A DNA stretch of 64,000 bases from Caldimicrobium sp. (GTDB lineage: Bacteria > Desulfobacterota > Thermodesulfobacteria > Thermodesulfobacteriales > Thermodesulfobacteriaceae). Location: positions 1 through 64,000 of the forward strand of contig JANXCE010000005.1 of NCBI GenBank assembly GCA_025059715.1, read 5' to 3'. The position numbers and the translations under genes are program-made. The notes below the pieces were generated by a model. That model was given only the letters and a program-made list of their open reading frames with translations. It ran no database searches and had not been told where the DNA came from. This document shows, one piece after another, positions 44,310-54,052 of this stretch (position 1 is its first letter; the number at the start of each line of letters is the position of its first letter).

Positions 44310-46103
44310 CTAACTTTGTTGTAAAAGTAACTTAAATCTTTCCGCATCAATTGTTTCTTCTTCTAAAAGAGTTTTAGCCACTAAATGAAGTTTGTCGATA
44401 TAACGATTTATGATCTCCTTTGCTTTTTCATAACAGCTTTGAATAATTTCTTTGGCCTCCATGTCTATCAGCTTGGCAGTCTCTTCGGAGTAGTCTTTTA
44501 TTTGGAAGAGCTCCTTACCTAAGAAGATTGGTTCATCAGATTTGCCATAGGTAAGGGGTCCAAGATATTTGCTCATGCCGAACTCGCAGATCATTCTTTT
44601 GGCTATGAAAGTGGCCTTTTTTAAGTCATCTTTTGCTCCAGTGCTTAATTTCTGAAATACCGTCTCCTCGCTTACTCTTCCGCCAAGAAGAACTGTGATC
44701 TTTTTGTAAAGATAGTCTTCTGTGTAGATATGTCGATCATCAAGGGGTAATTGCTGGGTTACACCTAAGGCTTGTCCCCTTGGAATTATGCTTATTTTAT
44801 GAACTGGATCAGGATCAGGAAGATAGTAAGCAACTAATGCATGACCGGCTTCATGATAGGCAATTATCTTTCTTTCCTCCTCGGTGAGAGCTAACCCCCT
44901 CCTCTCTTTACCCATAAGTATTTTATCCTTTGCTTCTTCAATGTCTTCCATTTCTATAAATTCTTTACCTTTCCGCGCAGCATTAAGGGCAGCCTCATTC
45001 ATGAGATTTTCTAAATTGGCACCAGTAAACCCAGGTGTTCCTTTAGCGATAGCCATCAGATCTACATTTGGAGCTAATTTATATTTCTGGGCATAGAGAT
45101 TGAGAATAGCTAATCTTCCATGGACATCCGGTGGAGGGACAACAACTTGTCTATCGAATCTACCCGGACGAAGTAAGGCCATGTCTAATATATCAGGCCT
45201 GTTAGTAGCCGCAATGACTACTATGCCTTCCGCTGTATCGAAACCATCCATTTCCACCAGAAGTTGATTAAGGGTTTGTTCCCTTTCATCGTGGCCTCCT
45301 CCTAAGCCTGCACCTCTCATCCTTCCCACCGCATCAATCTCATCAATAAATATGATACAGGGTGCATGTTGTTTGGCTTGAGAAAAAAGATCCCTTACTC
45401 TGGCTGCACCAACACCTACAAACATCTCCACAAAATCAGATCCGCTAATGCTAAAAAAGGGCACTCCCGCTTCTCCTGCAATAGCCTTTGCTAAAAGAGT
45501 TTTACCGGTGCCTGGAGGTCCAACTAATAGAATACCTTTAGGTATGCGAGCACCAAGCTTGGTAAATTTCTGAGGATTTTTAAGAAATTCCACTACCTCC
45601 TGAAGTTCCTCCTTTGCCTCTTCAACTCCTGCTACATCTTTAAAGGTTACTTTGCTTTCTCCCTCTTTGATGAGTTTGGCTCTGGATTTAGCAAAGGAAA
45701 AGGGCCTATTGCCCGGTTGCATTTGGCGAATGAAAAGAATCCATAAAAATATGAGAATAATAAAGGGCAACCAAGAAATTAAAAAAGTGGTGATCCAGCT
45801 ACTCTGAGCTTCAGGTTTTACACTAATCTTTACTCCCTGTTCTTTTAATAAAGTAAAAAGATCTCTATCTTCAGGCAAAATATAAGTTACAAAATCCCTT
45901 CCATTCAGAAGTTTTCCCGTTACTTTTTTACCTTCAACTATAATTTCCCTAATTTCTCCTTGTTGTACTTTTTCTAAAAATTCAGTGTAGCTCAGATTAA
46001 GAGAGGAGTATAATATAGAGTCCGTAAATAAAAAATTGTAGGCGATTAACACAAAAACACCCAATAAAATCCAAATGAACAAACCTTTAAACATATCTTT
46101 CAT
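44310..46103 (-). CDS. ftsH: ATP-dependent zinc metalloprotease FtsH
   Basis: The 597-residue membrane protease has two helices (about 9-28 and 105-125) around a periplasmic domain. Then come Walker A G-P-P-G-T-G-K-T, Walker [12 protein letters not shown], the SRH region and the zinc site H-E-A-G-H. It degrades damaged and short-lived membrane proteins. GGGAGG lies 9 nt before the ATG; tilS is 78 nt upstream. Confidence 0.97.
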   Translation of the reverse strand: MKDMFKGLFIWILLGVFVLIAYNFLFTDSILYSSLNLSYTEFLEKVQQGEIREIIVEGKKVTGKLLNGRDFVTYILPEDRDLFTLLKEQGVKISVKPEAQSSWITTFLISWLPFIILIFLWILFIRQMQPGNRPFSFAKSRAKLIKEGESKVTFKDVAGVEEAKEELQEVVEFLKNPQKFTKLGARIPKGILLVGPPGTGKTLLAKAIAGEAGVPFFSISGSDFVEMFVGVGAARVRDLFSQAKQHAPCIIFIDEIDAVGRMRGAGLGGGHDEREQTLNQLLVEMDGFDTAEGIVVIAATNRPDILDMALLRPGRFDRQVVVPPPDVHGRLAILNLYAQKYKLAPNVDLMAIAKGTPGFTGANLENLMNEAALNAARKGKEFIEMEDIEEAKDKILMGKERRGLALTEEERKIIAYHEAGHALVAYYLPDPDPVHKISIIPRGQALGVTQQLPLDDRHIYTEDYLYKKITVLLGGRVSEETVFQKLSTGAKDDLKKATFIAKRMICEFGMSKYLGPLTYGKSDEPIFLGKELFQIKDYSEETAKLIDMEAKEIIQSCYEKAKEIINRYIDKLHLVAKTLLEEETIDAERFKLLLQQS

Positions 46104-46181
46104 TCCATCAAGCCTCCCTTTAAGTTCTTTAGTGAGAAGGATTAATCTTTATTAGAAAATTTATATCAACTTTAGATAAAA

Positions 46182-47549
46182 TCAATCTTGTGGGAATAGT
46201 TCTAACAAAAGTATGGCTTCTGTGTCCTCTTTAATTAAAAATTGAGGATGAACATAAGTATTCCATATACCTATAATTTGATTGTCTTTTTCGATCACTA
46301 ATAAATTATCTCGGAGGTAAAGGGGAATCTTTTTTTCCTGAAGATATTTTTTTAACTTTTTATGCCCCACACCGGGTATATATATCCTATCACCAGGTTT
46401 TCTCTTTCTAATTACAAATGGAAAAGGAGTTTTTTGGGCAGATAATTGGAAATTATTTGGATTTTGAGGTGGTCTTTTTTCTTTATTTATTATAACTACC
46501 TTTAGCTTCCCTTGAGGTATGGAATAGATTCCTTCCTCAAGTATTTTCCTTTCAAAATAGGGTATGGTAAAGACCTTTTTGGTAATTCTAACATAACCTG
46601 GACCTCGATAAGCCAGAAATTTTCCCGGTAAATAAACCGGCCCTTTAGTTTGTTTGATTACTAAACTTTCCATAGCTAAAATATGTCTGGAAGTAACTCT
46701 AAATAGAGGAATACCTGCCTCTTTAAAAGCAAGAAAATAGATTCGCCTTCTAATAACCGAAGAAAGTCTTTTTAGTTCAGAAACGCGCAACAACAAATCT
46801 TCTTCCCAATAGGATTTTAAATTTTGATAATTCTCTAAAGCCTGCCTCTCAATAAATTCTTCCTCTTCTCCTATGAGAATGACAGTTTTTCTTAAGGTCT
46901 CTTTGATCTTGGGAGTAAAGTTTTTTTCCAGAAAGGGAATCAATAGATGTCTTATTTTATTTCGGGGAATGCGAAGATCTCTATTTGTAGGGTCTTCTCT
47001 CCAAGTCAGATTTCTCAATTTGGCAAAGTTTCTAATTTCCTCTTTACTTACGAAAAGAAAGGGCCTCACAATGAGATCCTCTCTTTTAATAGGAATCCCT
47101 GCTAACCCCCTTTTGCCAGTTCCTCTAATAAGTTTTAACAGAACTTCCTCTATAAGATCATCAAGGTGATGAGCAAGGGCTATTCGATGTATGTCATATT
47201 TTTTAGAAAGATGATACCATAAAGCATATCTTAATTCTCTACCAGCCATTTCAAGACTTAATCCCTCTCTTTTTGCATATAAAGTAACAGGAGAGGCAGA
47301 GTAAAAAAAAGGAAGATTCCGTTCCTTGCAAAATTGATATACAAAAAGGGCATCTTTATAGGAATCCTTTCTTATCTTATGATCATAATGGGAGACAAAA
47401 ATTTTAAAATCCCACTCTTTTCTTAACAAGTAAAGAGTCTCTAAAAGAGTTATAGAGTCGAGTCCTGAGGATACACCTACTAAAATTCTATCCCCCTTTT
47501 GAAAAAGACCGTGTTCTAAAATGGTTCTTTTAATCTTTTTTAAAAACAA
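46182..47549 (-). CDS. tilS: tRNA(Ile) lysidine synthetase TilS
   Basis: The 455-residue enzyme makes lysidine at C34 of tRNA-Ile2. The N-terminal PP-loop reads V-S-S-G-L-D-S rather than the usual S-G-G-x-D-S. The H-H-L-D-D motif and the W-x-E-D-P-T-N sequence are typical. The C-terminal TilS domain (R-K-R-K-P-G-D-R-I, K-L-K-K-Y-L-Q-E) is present. It starts at TTG 47549, overlapping the upstream gene by 20 nt. Confidence 0.92.
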   Translation of the reverse strand: MFLKKIKRTILEHGLFQKGDRILVGVSSGLDSITLLETLYLLRKEWDFKIFVSHYDHKIRKDSYKDALFVYQFCKERNLPFFYSASPVTLYAKREGLSLEMAGRELRYALWYHLSKKYDIHRIALAHHLDDLIEEVLLKLIRGTGKRGLAGIPIKREDLIVRPFLFVSKEEIRNFAKLRNLTWREDPTNRDLRIPRNKIRHLLIPFLEKNFTPKIKETLRKTVILIGEEEEFIERQALENYQNLKSYWEEDLLLRVSELKRLSSVIRRRIYFLAFKEAGIPLFRVTSRHILAMESLVIKQTKGPVYLPGKFLAYRGPGYVRITKKVFTIPYFERKILEEGIYSIPQGKLKVVIINKEKRPPQNPNNFQLSAQKTPFPFVIRKRKPGDRIYIPGVGHKKLKKYLQEKKIPLYLRDNLLVIEKDNQIIGIWNTYVHPQFLIKEDTEAILLLELFPQD

Positions 47550-48273
47550 GTTTTAGAATATCCTTAGAGGTTTCTCGATGACTTTCGTAAGCTCTTTGGG
47601 CTAATTTTTTTAAATCTGTATAAATTTTTTCGATTTTTAAAGGTTCTTCGTACGCTTCCATAAGATCAGATGGTTTAGAGAAGGTAGATATTTTCATAGT
47701 GGAAGAGAGTTCCTGATAGACTTTATCTTTTGCCTCTATAGCCCCAATGTCTGGGGTTTTATCTTCAAGCCTACCAATAAAGGCTAAAATCTGGCTGAGA
47801 TCATGTTTCTTATAAAAAAGTTCTGTTTCCGCTTTCAAGTTTGCATAGAACTTTTCAGCCCCTATTAGGGCATTTTTATAGCTTTTGTAAGCATCTATTA
47901 GATCCTGATAAATTTCAATAAAAAGCTTAATAAATTTAGTTTTTGAGGTAAATCCAAAGGGCTTTTTTTCAAGTTTTTTAAATAGGGTTTTCCTTAAGTT
48001 TGCAGATTCACTAAATTGCGGTGAATAAAATTTACTTAGAGGAAAATGGGTGATTTTTTCAAATTCTTCAATGAGATCTTTATTTTCAAGCATGAGAATG
48101 AGCCTTTTAGCATTCAAGATTAAGTTTTTTTCTTTTTCCGTTAATCCCTGAAGCATGTCCTTATATTCAAGCCAGCCTTGTTCTAAGGCTATTCTTTGGG
48201 AAAAATACTCCTCTGCAATTTCCTTTTTTACTTCCCTACTTAGAGCCTCTGCTATTTCATCCCAGGACTTCAT
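47530..48273 (-). CDS. Hypothetical protein, 247 aa
   Basis: I do not recognise a family. The protein is soluble and helical, with many Lys/Glu and few Cys or Gly; several stretches could form coiled coils. It lies 3 nt after the DUF342 gene and overlaps tilS, so it is part of the same operon. Its start (ATG 48273) is unambiguous. Confidence 0.72.
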   Translation of the reverse strand: MKSWDEIAEALSREVKKEIAEEYFSQRIALEQGWLEYKDMLQGLTEKEKNLILNAKRLILMLENKDLIEEFEKITHFPLSKFYSPQFSESANLRKTLFKKLEKKPFGFTSKTKFIKLFIEIYQDLIDAYKSYKNALIGAEKFYANLKAETELFYKKHDLSQILAFIGRLEDKTPDIGAIEAKDKVYQELSSTMKISTFSKPSDLMEAYEEPLKIEKIYTDLKKLAQRAYESHRETSKDILKLVFKKD

Positions 48274-48276
48274 ATA

Positions 48277-49707
48277 CTATCTGCTAATTTTAATTTCGGC
48301 TTCCTCCAAATAAAAGGTTACTGGACCAGCAATTTCCTCATTTGAAGTGTATGTTTGATCGGCAATTCCTAATATAACATTAGGATAAACCCTATTTAGA
48401 ACTTTAATAGTTGCTTTTCTCAATTCTCTAAGATTATCCTTGAATAATTTTGTTTTTTCTAAGACCTCGCCTAAATTTTTTTCTATTTTTTCTTTTTCTC
48501 TAAAAAGCTTCTCTAAGATTTTTTCTTTTTCCTTTGTTAGTCTATTTTCTTTCTTCAATTTATTTGCTAAATCAATTCCGTAAAGAATCCTCTTAAGGGT
48601 TTCCTTAAATGTTATTTCTTTTTTTATTAAATGCAAATATTCTTTAACTATTTCTGGTTTATACCCTGCCATGATTTCAGTTTTAGTCTGAGCCACATGT
48701 CCAATAATTTTGGCATTAATGTTACCTGTAACTTTTACTACTCCACCATATATTATTCCTTTTCCTTCCGTAGCAATTAAATTCCCGTTTACGAAAGTGT
48801 CAGAAAACACAAGATAGTCTCTAACTGTCAAATTGCCGTTTATTACCAGTTTAGCGAATTCTACACCTCTAATATAGGCATCCCCCTTTATTATTATTGT
48901 GGTCTCTTCTCCTCTGATTATCCCATCGCAGTGAAAAAACCCCTCTACTTCCACGCGGGTTTTGTTTTCTGTGCAACCCTTTAATTCTAGATTTCCCTTA
49001 CAGGTTACAGTGAATCCAAATTTTATGTCACCCTGAATGATCAATTTATCACCGATAAAATGAACATTACCTGTGAAATAGTCAACATTACCTTTTAGAG
49101 TAAATTCTGGCAATATTTCGAGTTTCCCACCAGTATAGGTGAGAACTCCTGCTCTTTTAGCTTTAATGAAATTGTCCTTTTCATCGAGATATACATTACT
49201 TCCTAATTCAAAGGTCTTTTTCTCCTTTAAAACTGGTGGTTCTATCGGATCGCCCCAAATGTTTACTCCAGGGGTGGGTGGAATAGAGGGGAACCATTGC
49301 GCAACAGCCTCTTCCGCCTCCGCACAAATTATCCTTTGAAATCTCTCTCTTAAATCTTCACATTGTAAATTAGGCTCATTCTCCATACTACTACAAATAA
49401 TGCGCTCAAATTTTGGTAGGAGTTTTATACTCTCAGGGCTGCCCTCCTTTGGTGGGTGTCCCTGGGCAATTACAAGACTACCATTAATTTCCTTAGGAAA
49501 ATCTAATAGAAATTTTATTCCTTGGGATTGAAGAAAATCCTTTATAATGGGCCAATCCTCAAGAAATTTTTCATATTGCTCACGAGAGATTTTGGGAGAT
49601 TCTATATATAGATAGTAATCATCTGGACTAACTTTAAAAACATATTCTTTAAAAAGGATTCCAATCTCTTTTGCTTCCTTACGATCTATAAAGTGTTCTT
49701 TTTCCAA
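48277..49707 (-). CDS. FapA/DUF342-type polymer-forming protein
   Basis: The 476-residue protein contains a right-handed beta-helix of short Val/Ile/Gly repeats (residues ~180-350: L-K-G-N-V-D-Y-F-T-G-N-V, G-D-I-K-F-G-F, I-K-G-D-A-Y-I-R-G-V) and a C-terminal coiled coil (~360-440). This is the DUF342 (FapA) architecture, reported to affect flagellar or polar protein assembly. No flagellar genes are here, so another envelope role is possible. It starts at TTG 49707, inside plsY. Confidence 0.82.
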   Translation of the reverse strand: MEKEHFIDRKEAKEIGILFKEYVFKVSPDDYYLYIESPKISREQYEKFLEDWPIIKDFLQSQGIKFLLDFPKEINGSLVIAQGHPPKEGSPESIKLLPKFERIICSSMENEPNLQCEDLRERFQRIICAEAEEAVAQWFPSIPPTPGVNIWGDPIEPPVLKEKKTFELGSNVYLDEKDNFIKAKRAGVLTYTGGKLEILPEFTLKGNVDYFTGNVHFIGDKLIIQGDIKFGFTVTCKGNLELKGCTENKTRVEVEGFFHCDGIIRGEETTIIIKGDAYIRGVEFAKLVINGNLTVRDYLVFSDTFVNGNLIATEGKGIIYGGVVKVTGNINAKIIGHVAQTKTEIMAGYKPEIVKEYLHLIKKEITFKETLKRILYGIDLANKLKKENRLTKEKEKILEKLFREKEKIEKNLGEVLEKTKLFKDNLRELRKATIKVLNRVYPNVILGIADQTYTSNEEIAGPVTFYLEEAEIKISR

Positions 49708-50294
49708 GTTTTTTCTTCACCCTTTAATAGCCTTTTGATATTCTCTTTATGCTTATATATTATTAATACGGATAAAACTGCGGCACAATAAAAATATTCA
49801 ACAGGGTACTTAAAAATATAGATTAAGATAGGTAGTGAAAGCATGGCTATAATGGAGCCTAAGGATACAAATCCCGAGAAATATACTAAAGGGAAGAAAA
49901 ATAACAAAGATCCAAGCATAGCTTTAGGGGTAAGAACAAGAAAGGTTCCAATAGTGGTGGCCACTCCTTTACCACCTTGAAATTTTAAAAAAACAGAAAA
50001 GAGGTGTCCAGTCACTGCAAAAAAGGCTACTCCTGCATAAAGTTGAGGATTCTCCATAAAACCTTGGGAAGAAAAAATTTTTACGCAATAAAGAGCAAGA
50101 AGTCCCTTACCAGCATCCCCTATAAAAGTAACAATTCCCCATTTTTTACCTAAGAGCCGAGCTACATTGGTTGCACCAGGATTTTTACTTCCCTCTTTTC
50201 GTGGATCTTTTCCCTGAGGAAGACTAACGATTAAAGCAAAGGGTATTGACCCCAATAAATAGGATAAGATATAATAAATAATTTTAGAATCCAT
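49686..50294 (-). CDS. plsY: Acyl-phosphate glycerol-3-phosphate acyltransferase PlsY
   Basis: The 202-residue membrane enzyme starts phospholipid synthesis from acyl-phosphate. Motifs: G-S-I-P-F-A near the start, G-S-K-N-P-G-A-T-N-V-A-R, F-Q-G-G-K-G-V-A-T. About five helices. First gene of the long minus-strand string; IS remnant C lies 43 bp upstream of its start. Confidence 0.95.
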   Translation of the reverse strand: MDSKIIYYILSYLLGSIPFALIVSLPQGKDPRKEGSKNPGATNVARLLGKKWGIVTFIGDAGKGLLALYCVKIFSSQGFMENPQLYAGVAFFAVTGHLFSVFLKFQGGKGVATTIGTFLVLTPKAMLGSLLFFFPLVYFSGFVSLGSIIAMLSLPILIYIFKYPVEYFYCAAVLSVLIIYKHKENIKRLLKGEEKTWKKNTL

Positions 50295-50336
50295 ATTATA
50301 TTATTATAACCACTTTTAAGAAATAAGTAAAGAAAT

Positions 50337-51140
50337 TGTATGAGTCCATATGATTTTAGACTGAGGGGAATTCTTGTTAAATTTATAACAAATTCACTCC
50401 AAAGGCGATACATTCCCAAGACCACTATGCACCCTCTCCGCGTATTATACCACATCAAGTTCCTCATAAGCTCTCTATACTCAATAAACTCCTCTTCCTC
50501 CAATGTTCTGTTAAACCTCTCTACATACCCATTCCATCTCCCTCAAGCTCCTTCGCATATTCCCCTAAAAAACTCACTCCCAAAGTCTCTCCGCACGCCC
50601 CTTATCTCAAAAGAAGCTTCCGCCTTAAACTTACTCCAAAAGTCCCTCCCACTTTTGCTCGATAAATGACTACTTTTTATGAGCAAATCCAAATCCACTG
50701 TCATCCCCCTCAATAAACCTATCCCTCCTACCAAAACTAAAACTTCTTCACTGCCTCCTCTCAAGGAAATCCCCTCTCTTTCAAATACTTTATAATCCTT
50801 CCAATCGTAGATACTGCTACCAAAGCTATACCCCTCTCCCTACAAAATCTATCCACCAAAGGCTTAAGCTTTTCCTTGCCCATGCGAGGATGTTCTCTCC
50901 TGTAATCCAGCATAAACTCTATTACCTCCTTTGCCACTTCTTTGAGCATTTCCTCTTTGGTCAATAGTTGCTTTGGTGCCAAAGGAGTTGTGAAATTCGA
51001 TGACCTTTAGTCTAAAGGCGACTTCTTTTCTTTGGGATACATCTTTATTGCTTCAAGTCTTTGTAGCATTTCTAAGTCTTATTTTTAAGTCTTTGATGGG
51101 AGAAGGGGTTAGTGAGAAGCTAAAAAGACCTTGAACTCAA
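50337..51140 (-). mobile_element. IS481-like remnant C, with both terminal repeats
   Basis: This ~800-bp copy keeps both ends: TGAGTCCATATGATTTTAG at 50341-50359, and the matching TGAGTTCAAGGTCTTTTTAG on the minus strand at 51139-51120. The transposase reads in broken frames on the minus strand: helix-turn-helix part at 50761-50982, L-S-S-K-S-G-R-D-F-W and G-S-E-F near 50590-50660, and Y-N-T-R-R then G-N-V-S-P-L-E near 50415-50455. It is too short for a whole transposase and shares two internal gaps with copy B. It fills the gap between plsY and pilQ. Confidence 0.82.
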
Positions 51141-51166
51141 GTAGGGGGGAGGGGGAATTAAAGGAA

Positions 51167-52990
51167 TTAATAGTCTATACCAGGTATTTCCACTGAGACA
51201 ATTCTTGGGGTGATAAAGACCATAAGTTCTGTTTTTTCCGAAACCCTTTCCTTTTTCTTGAAAAGTTCCCCTAAACTTGGTATCCTCGAAAGCCCGGGCA
51301 CTTGATCTAAATTTTCTCCCAAATCCTTAGTTTTTATGCCTCCAATAACTAAGGTGTCACCACTATTTATAAGGACCCTTGTTTTAGCATATCTGGTCAA
51401 TAGGGCGGGAACCCCTTGCACTACTCTACTCCAATCAGGAGTGCTTTTTTCAATCTCGACATCTAAGTTTAATCTGTTATCTGGTGTAACATGGGGAGTT
51501 ACCTTAAGTCTTAGCACCGCATCAATAAATTGGGTTGTCGCTACACCATATTGATTAAGCTGTAAATAGGGGATTTTATATCCCTGTTTTATCTCCGCAT
51601 CTTGATGGTCAAGGGTCAAAATTTTGGGTCTAGCAAAGACTCTGGCTATTCCCTGAGTCTCCATCGCAGATAGTTCCGCATCAAGAAGAAGAACACTCCT
51701 TCCAATATGCCCGAAAATAAAACCAATATTAGTTGAACCAGCTACACCTAAATCAACCAGGGCACCAGCTGGAATAGAAATAGTAACATTGGAACTTCCT
51801 GGTCCGTATCCTCCAGGATAGGTGTAGCTTACACTCCCAGGAGATTTTGTTGTGCCTCTACCTATACCCAAGAGAGTATGTTCGGTGCCTCTATAGGCAG
51901 TTCCACCCCATCTTATACCCAAGCGATGGGCATATGTATCCTGAATTTCTACAATACGAGCCTCAATTAGAACCTGCTTCGTTGGTTTATCTATTTCTCT
52001 AATAATCTTTTCAATTTCCGCTAAATTTTTTTCCGTATCCTTTATAATTAACATATTAGAATGGGGTTCAAAGGTTATTTTCCCGTCTCCGGCAATAATC
52101 TCCTTAATTTTAGATACAATAGTATCTCCTTTGATATACTTTAATTGAAAGGTTTTAGTAGTTAGGGGGCCTTTTTCCTGAATGTCTTTGAGAGAAGTAA
52201 GATAGTCCTTATATTTATCACTTTCCGTCTTTATTTCCTCTAAGGGAGCAATCCTCATAACATTTCCAAGAGACATCATACCAAGGCCATAATTAGCTAA
52301 AATTACATCCAAAATCAGATCCCAGGGCACCTGTTTAACTTTAAGCGTTATATTTCCCTTTACTTTATCGCTAACCACTATGTTTATATTTCCCACTTCA
52401 GCTAAGACACGAAAGACTGCATGCAAGTCCGCTTCCTGAAAATCAACGGAGATAGGTGGGCCTACATATCTTTTAGTGAAAGGCAATTGAAGAGGTGCTG
52501 GAGAGGTTGTAAAGGGTAAGTGATACTTTGGTAGCTCTATGATATCCATAGGGGAAGTGGTAATTTGGGTTCCCTTTACTACCGCCATTACAGGTTTAGT
52601 CTCCTTTTCCCATAGGAGGTCGATAAAGAGCTTATTTTCATAAGTAGTAGCTTTAAAATTGAAATCTTTGAGAGTAATAATTTCTATAATTAATTTTTCT
52701 TTTTCGTATAAAACATTAAACTCTTGGAATAGATCTTTGGGAAAAGTTTTTAACCAATCAGTAGTTTTAATGGTGACCCTTGGGAATTTAATTGTTAACT
52801 TTTTATCTTCTTTAGATACTTCATATTCAGGTTTTGAGGTAAACTCAAAAATGAGTTTTTCACTTGGTTTATCTATATAATATGCAGTAATTAAAATATT
52901 TTTTCCAGCATAAAGCTTATTAATATGAAACAACAGAGTAAACAAAACGAAAATGTAGTTTATAATAAAGACATACTTATATTTCATCAT
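51167..52990 (-). CDS. pilQ: Type IV pilus secretin PilQ
   Basis: The 607-residue protein has a signal peptide, an AMIN-type N-terminal domain, an STN-like domain (about 200-260), an N-domain and the secretin barrel with V-L-I-E-A-R-I-V-E-I and R-V-F-A-R-P-K-I-L-T-L. It forms the outer-membrane gate of the pilus. Last gene of the pilMNOPQ operon; remnant C lies 26 bp downstream. Confidence 0.95.
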   Translation of the reverse strand: MMKYKYVFIINYIFVLFTLLFHINKLYAGKNILITAYYIDKPSEKLIFEFTSKPEYEVSKEDKKLTIKFPRVTIKTTDWLKTFPKDLFQEFNVLYEKEKLIIEIITLKDFNFKATTYENKLFIDLLWEKETKPVMAVVKGTQITTSPMDIIELPKYHLPFTTSPAPLQLPFTKRYVGPPISVDFQEADLHAVFRVLAEVGNINIVVSDKVKGNITLKVKQVPWDLILDVILANYGLGMMSLGNVMRIAPLEEIKTESDKYKDYLTSLKDIQEKGPLTTKTFQLKYIKGDTIVSKIKEIIAGDGKITFEPHSNMLIIKDTEKNLAEIEKIIREIDKPTKQVLIEARIVEIQDTYAHRLGIRWGGTAYRGTEHTLLGIGRGTTKSPGSVSYTYPGGYGPGSSNVTISIPAGALVDLGVAGSTNIGFIFGHIGRSVLLLDAELSAMETQGIARVFARPKILTLDHQDAEIKQGYKIPYLQLNQYGVATTQFIDAVLRLKVTPHVTPDNRLNLDVEIEKSTPDWSRVVQGVPALLTRYAKTRVLINSGDTLVIGGIKTKDLGENLDQVPGLSRIPSLGELFKKKERVSEKTELMVFITPRIVSVEIPGIDY

Positions 52991-52991
52991 A

Positions 52992-53453
52992 TTATAGCTT
53001 CTCCTTTTTTAGAGTAATCTTTCTTGTTTTTTTAGTTTTAACCCCCAAAATGTTTACTACTGTGTCTTCAATTATTAGATAATCAGGTCCAATTTCCTTT
53101 ATAAGGGATGTTCCTAATTTATCACCGACCTTTACAATAAAACCTTTTTTGGTTGGATCTTGTAAGAGGGCTATCCTTCTATCCTTTTTTTGTATAATAC
53201 CCACTAACTCAAGAGGTATAGTTTCTTCCTTTTGGGCTAATAGTTTGTAAGTCTGGGGTGTAATAAAGGGGTTTGGTACTTTATTAACATCAATGGTATA
53301 AATTTCCTTGGCTAAAGTCCCTTTCCATTTTTCAAGTTCTTCATCTTGAATGACTACAGGTTGAGGTTTTATAGGTTCTTCCTTAACTTCTCTGGCTTTT
53401 TGACAGGTGAATAATAAAAGGGAAAGACTCAATAATAGGAGGGTGCCTTTCAT
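52992..53453 (-). CDS. pilP: Type IV pilus lipoprotein PilP
   Basis: The 153-residue protein has a lipobox, L-L-L-F-T-C (Cys 17), a flexible Lys/Glu/Pro linker, and a C-terminal beta domain with L-V-G-I-I-Q-K-K-D-R-R-I-A-L-L. PilP links PilNO to PilQ. It starts inside the pilO stop (ATGA) and ends 1 nt before pilQ. Confidence 0.9.
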   Translation of the reverse strand: MKGTLLLLSLSLLLFTCQKAREVKEEPIKPQPVVIQDEELEKWKGTLAKEIYTIDVNKVPNPFITPQTYKLLAQKEETIPLELVGIIQKKDRRIALLQDPTKKGFIVKVGDKLGTSLIKEIGPDYLIIEDTVVNILGVKTKKTRKITLKKEKL

Positions 53454-54052
53454 GGATTATCTCTTTTTTCTATGACTTCGCCTGTATATTTATAGGTAAT
53501 AAAATTGGCTTTAATGGTCAATTTATCATCCTTTTCTGAGGTTATTATTTCCAGACTGTTTAATTTAACAAGTCTTGCTAATCTTTCTACTTCATTGAGA
53601 AATTTTAAAGTATTAGTGAAGGATCCCTTAATATGAAGATCAAAGGGAATAATGTTATAGTAGTTTCTTTTTTCCTCCCCACGAGGTGTAAAGGTAAGGA
53701 TTTCTAAACCATTTCTTTTAGCTAACATTGAGACATCCTTCAGTAGTTGAGGAATCTCCTGTTCGGTGGGAAGAATTTGTTTGACCTCTTCTAAAAAGAG
53801 TTTTCGCTGTTTTATTTGGGCCTCTACTCCTTTTTCTCTCTTGACAAAGCCTTCAAGTTTGGCGATCTCAAGCTCCAGTTTTTTAATATCTTCCTGCAAA
53901 ATTTTGATTTTATTCCTGGCAGGTTCGTAGTAAAATTTAAAGAACAAAAATGCAGGCCCAATGAAAGTAACGATAAAAAGTAACACTTTTTCCCTGCGAG
54001 AACTTGTTTGTTCCCAATTCTTGAGTTTGTCTATTATAGTCTTGAGTTTCAT
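53450..54052 (-). CDS. pilO: Type IV pilus inner-membrane protein PilO
   Basis: The 200-residue protein has a short cytoplasmic N terminus, one membrane helix (~24-41), a coiled coil (~48-90) and a ferredoxin-like C-terminal domain (F-D-L-H-I-K-G-S-F-T-N-T-L-K-F-L). PilO pairs with PilN in the alignment complex. Confidence 0.92.
   Translation of the reverse strand: MKLKTIIDKLKNWEQTSSRREKVLLFIVTFIGPAFLFFKFYYEPARNKIKILQEDIKKLELEIAKLEGFVKREKGVEAQIKQRKLFLEEVKQILPTEQEIPQLLKDVSMLAKRNGLEILTFTPRGEEKRNYYNIIPFDLHIKGSFTNTLKFLNEVERLARLVKLNSLEIITSEKDDKLTIKANFITYKYTGEVIEKRDNP

Noticed and set aside
50231-50503. 90-residue open frame on the minus strand
   Set aside because: It is a shifted reading of the transposase remnant that runs into plsY; the true frame there reads the G-L-G-N-V-S-P-L-E end.
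50543-50982. Two 73-residue frames as separate genes
   Set aside because: Both are pieces of one broken IS481-like transposase.
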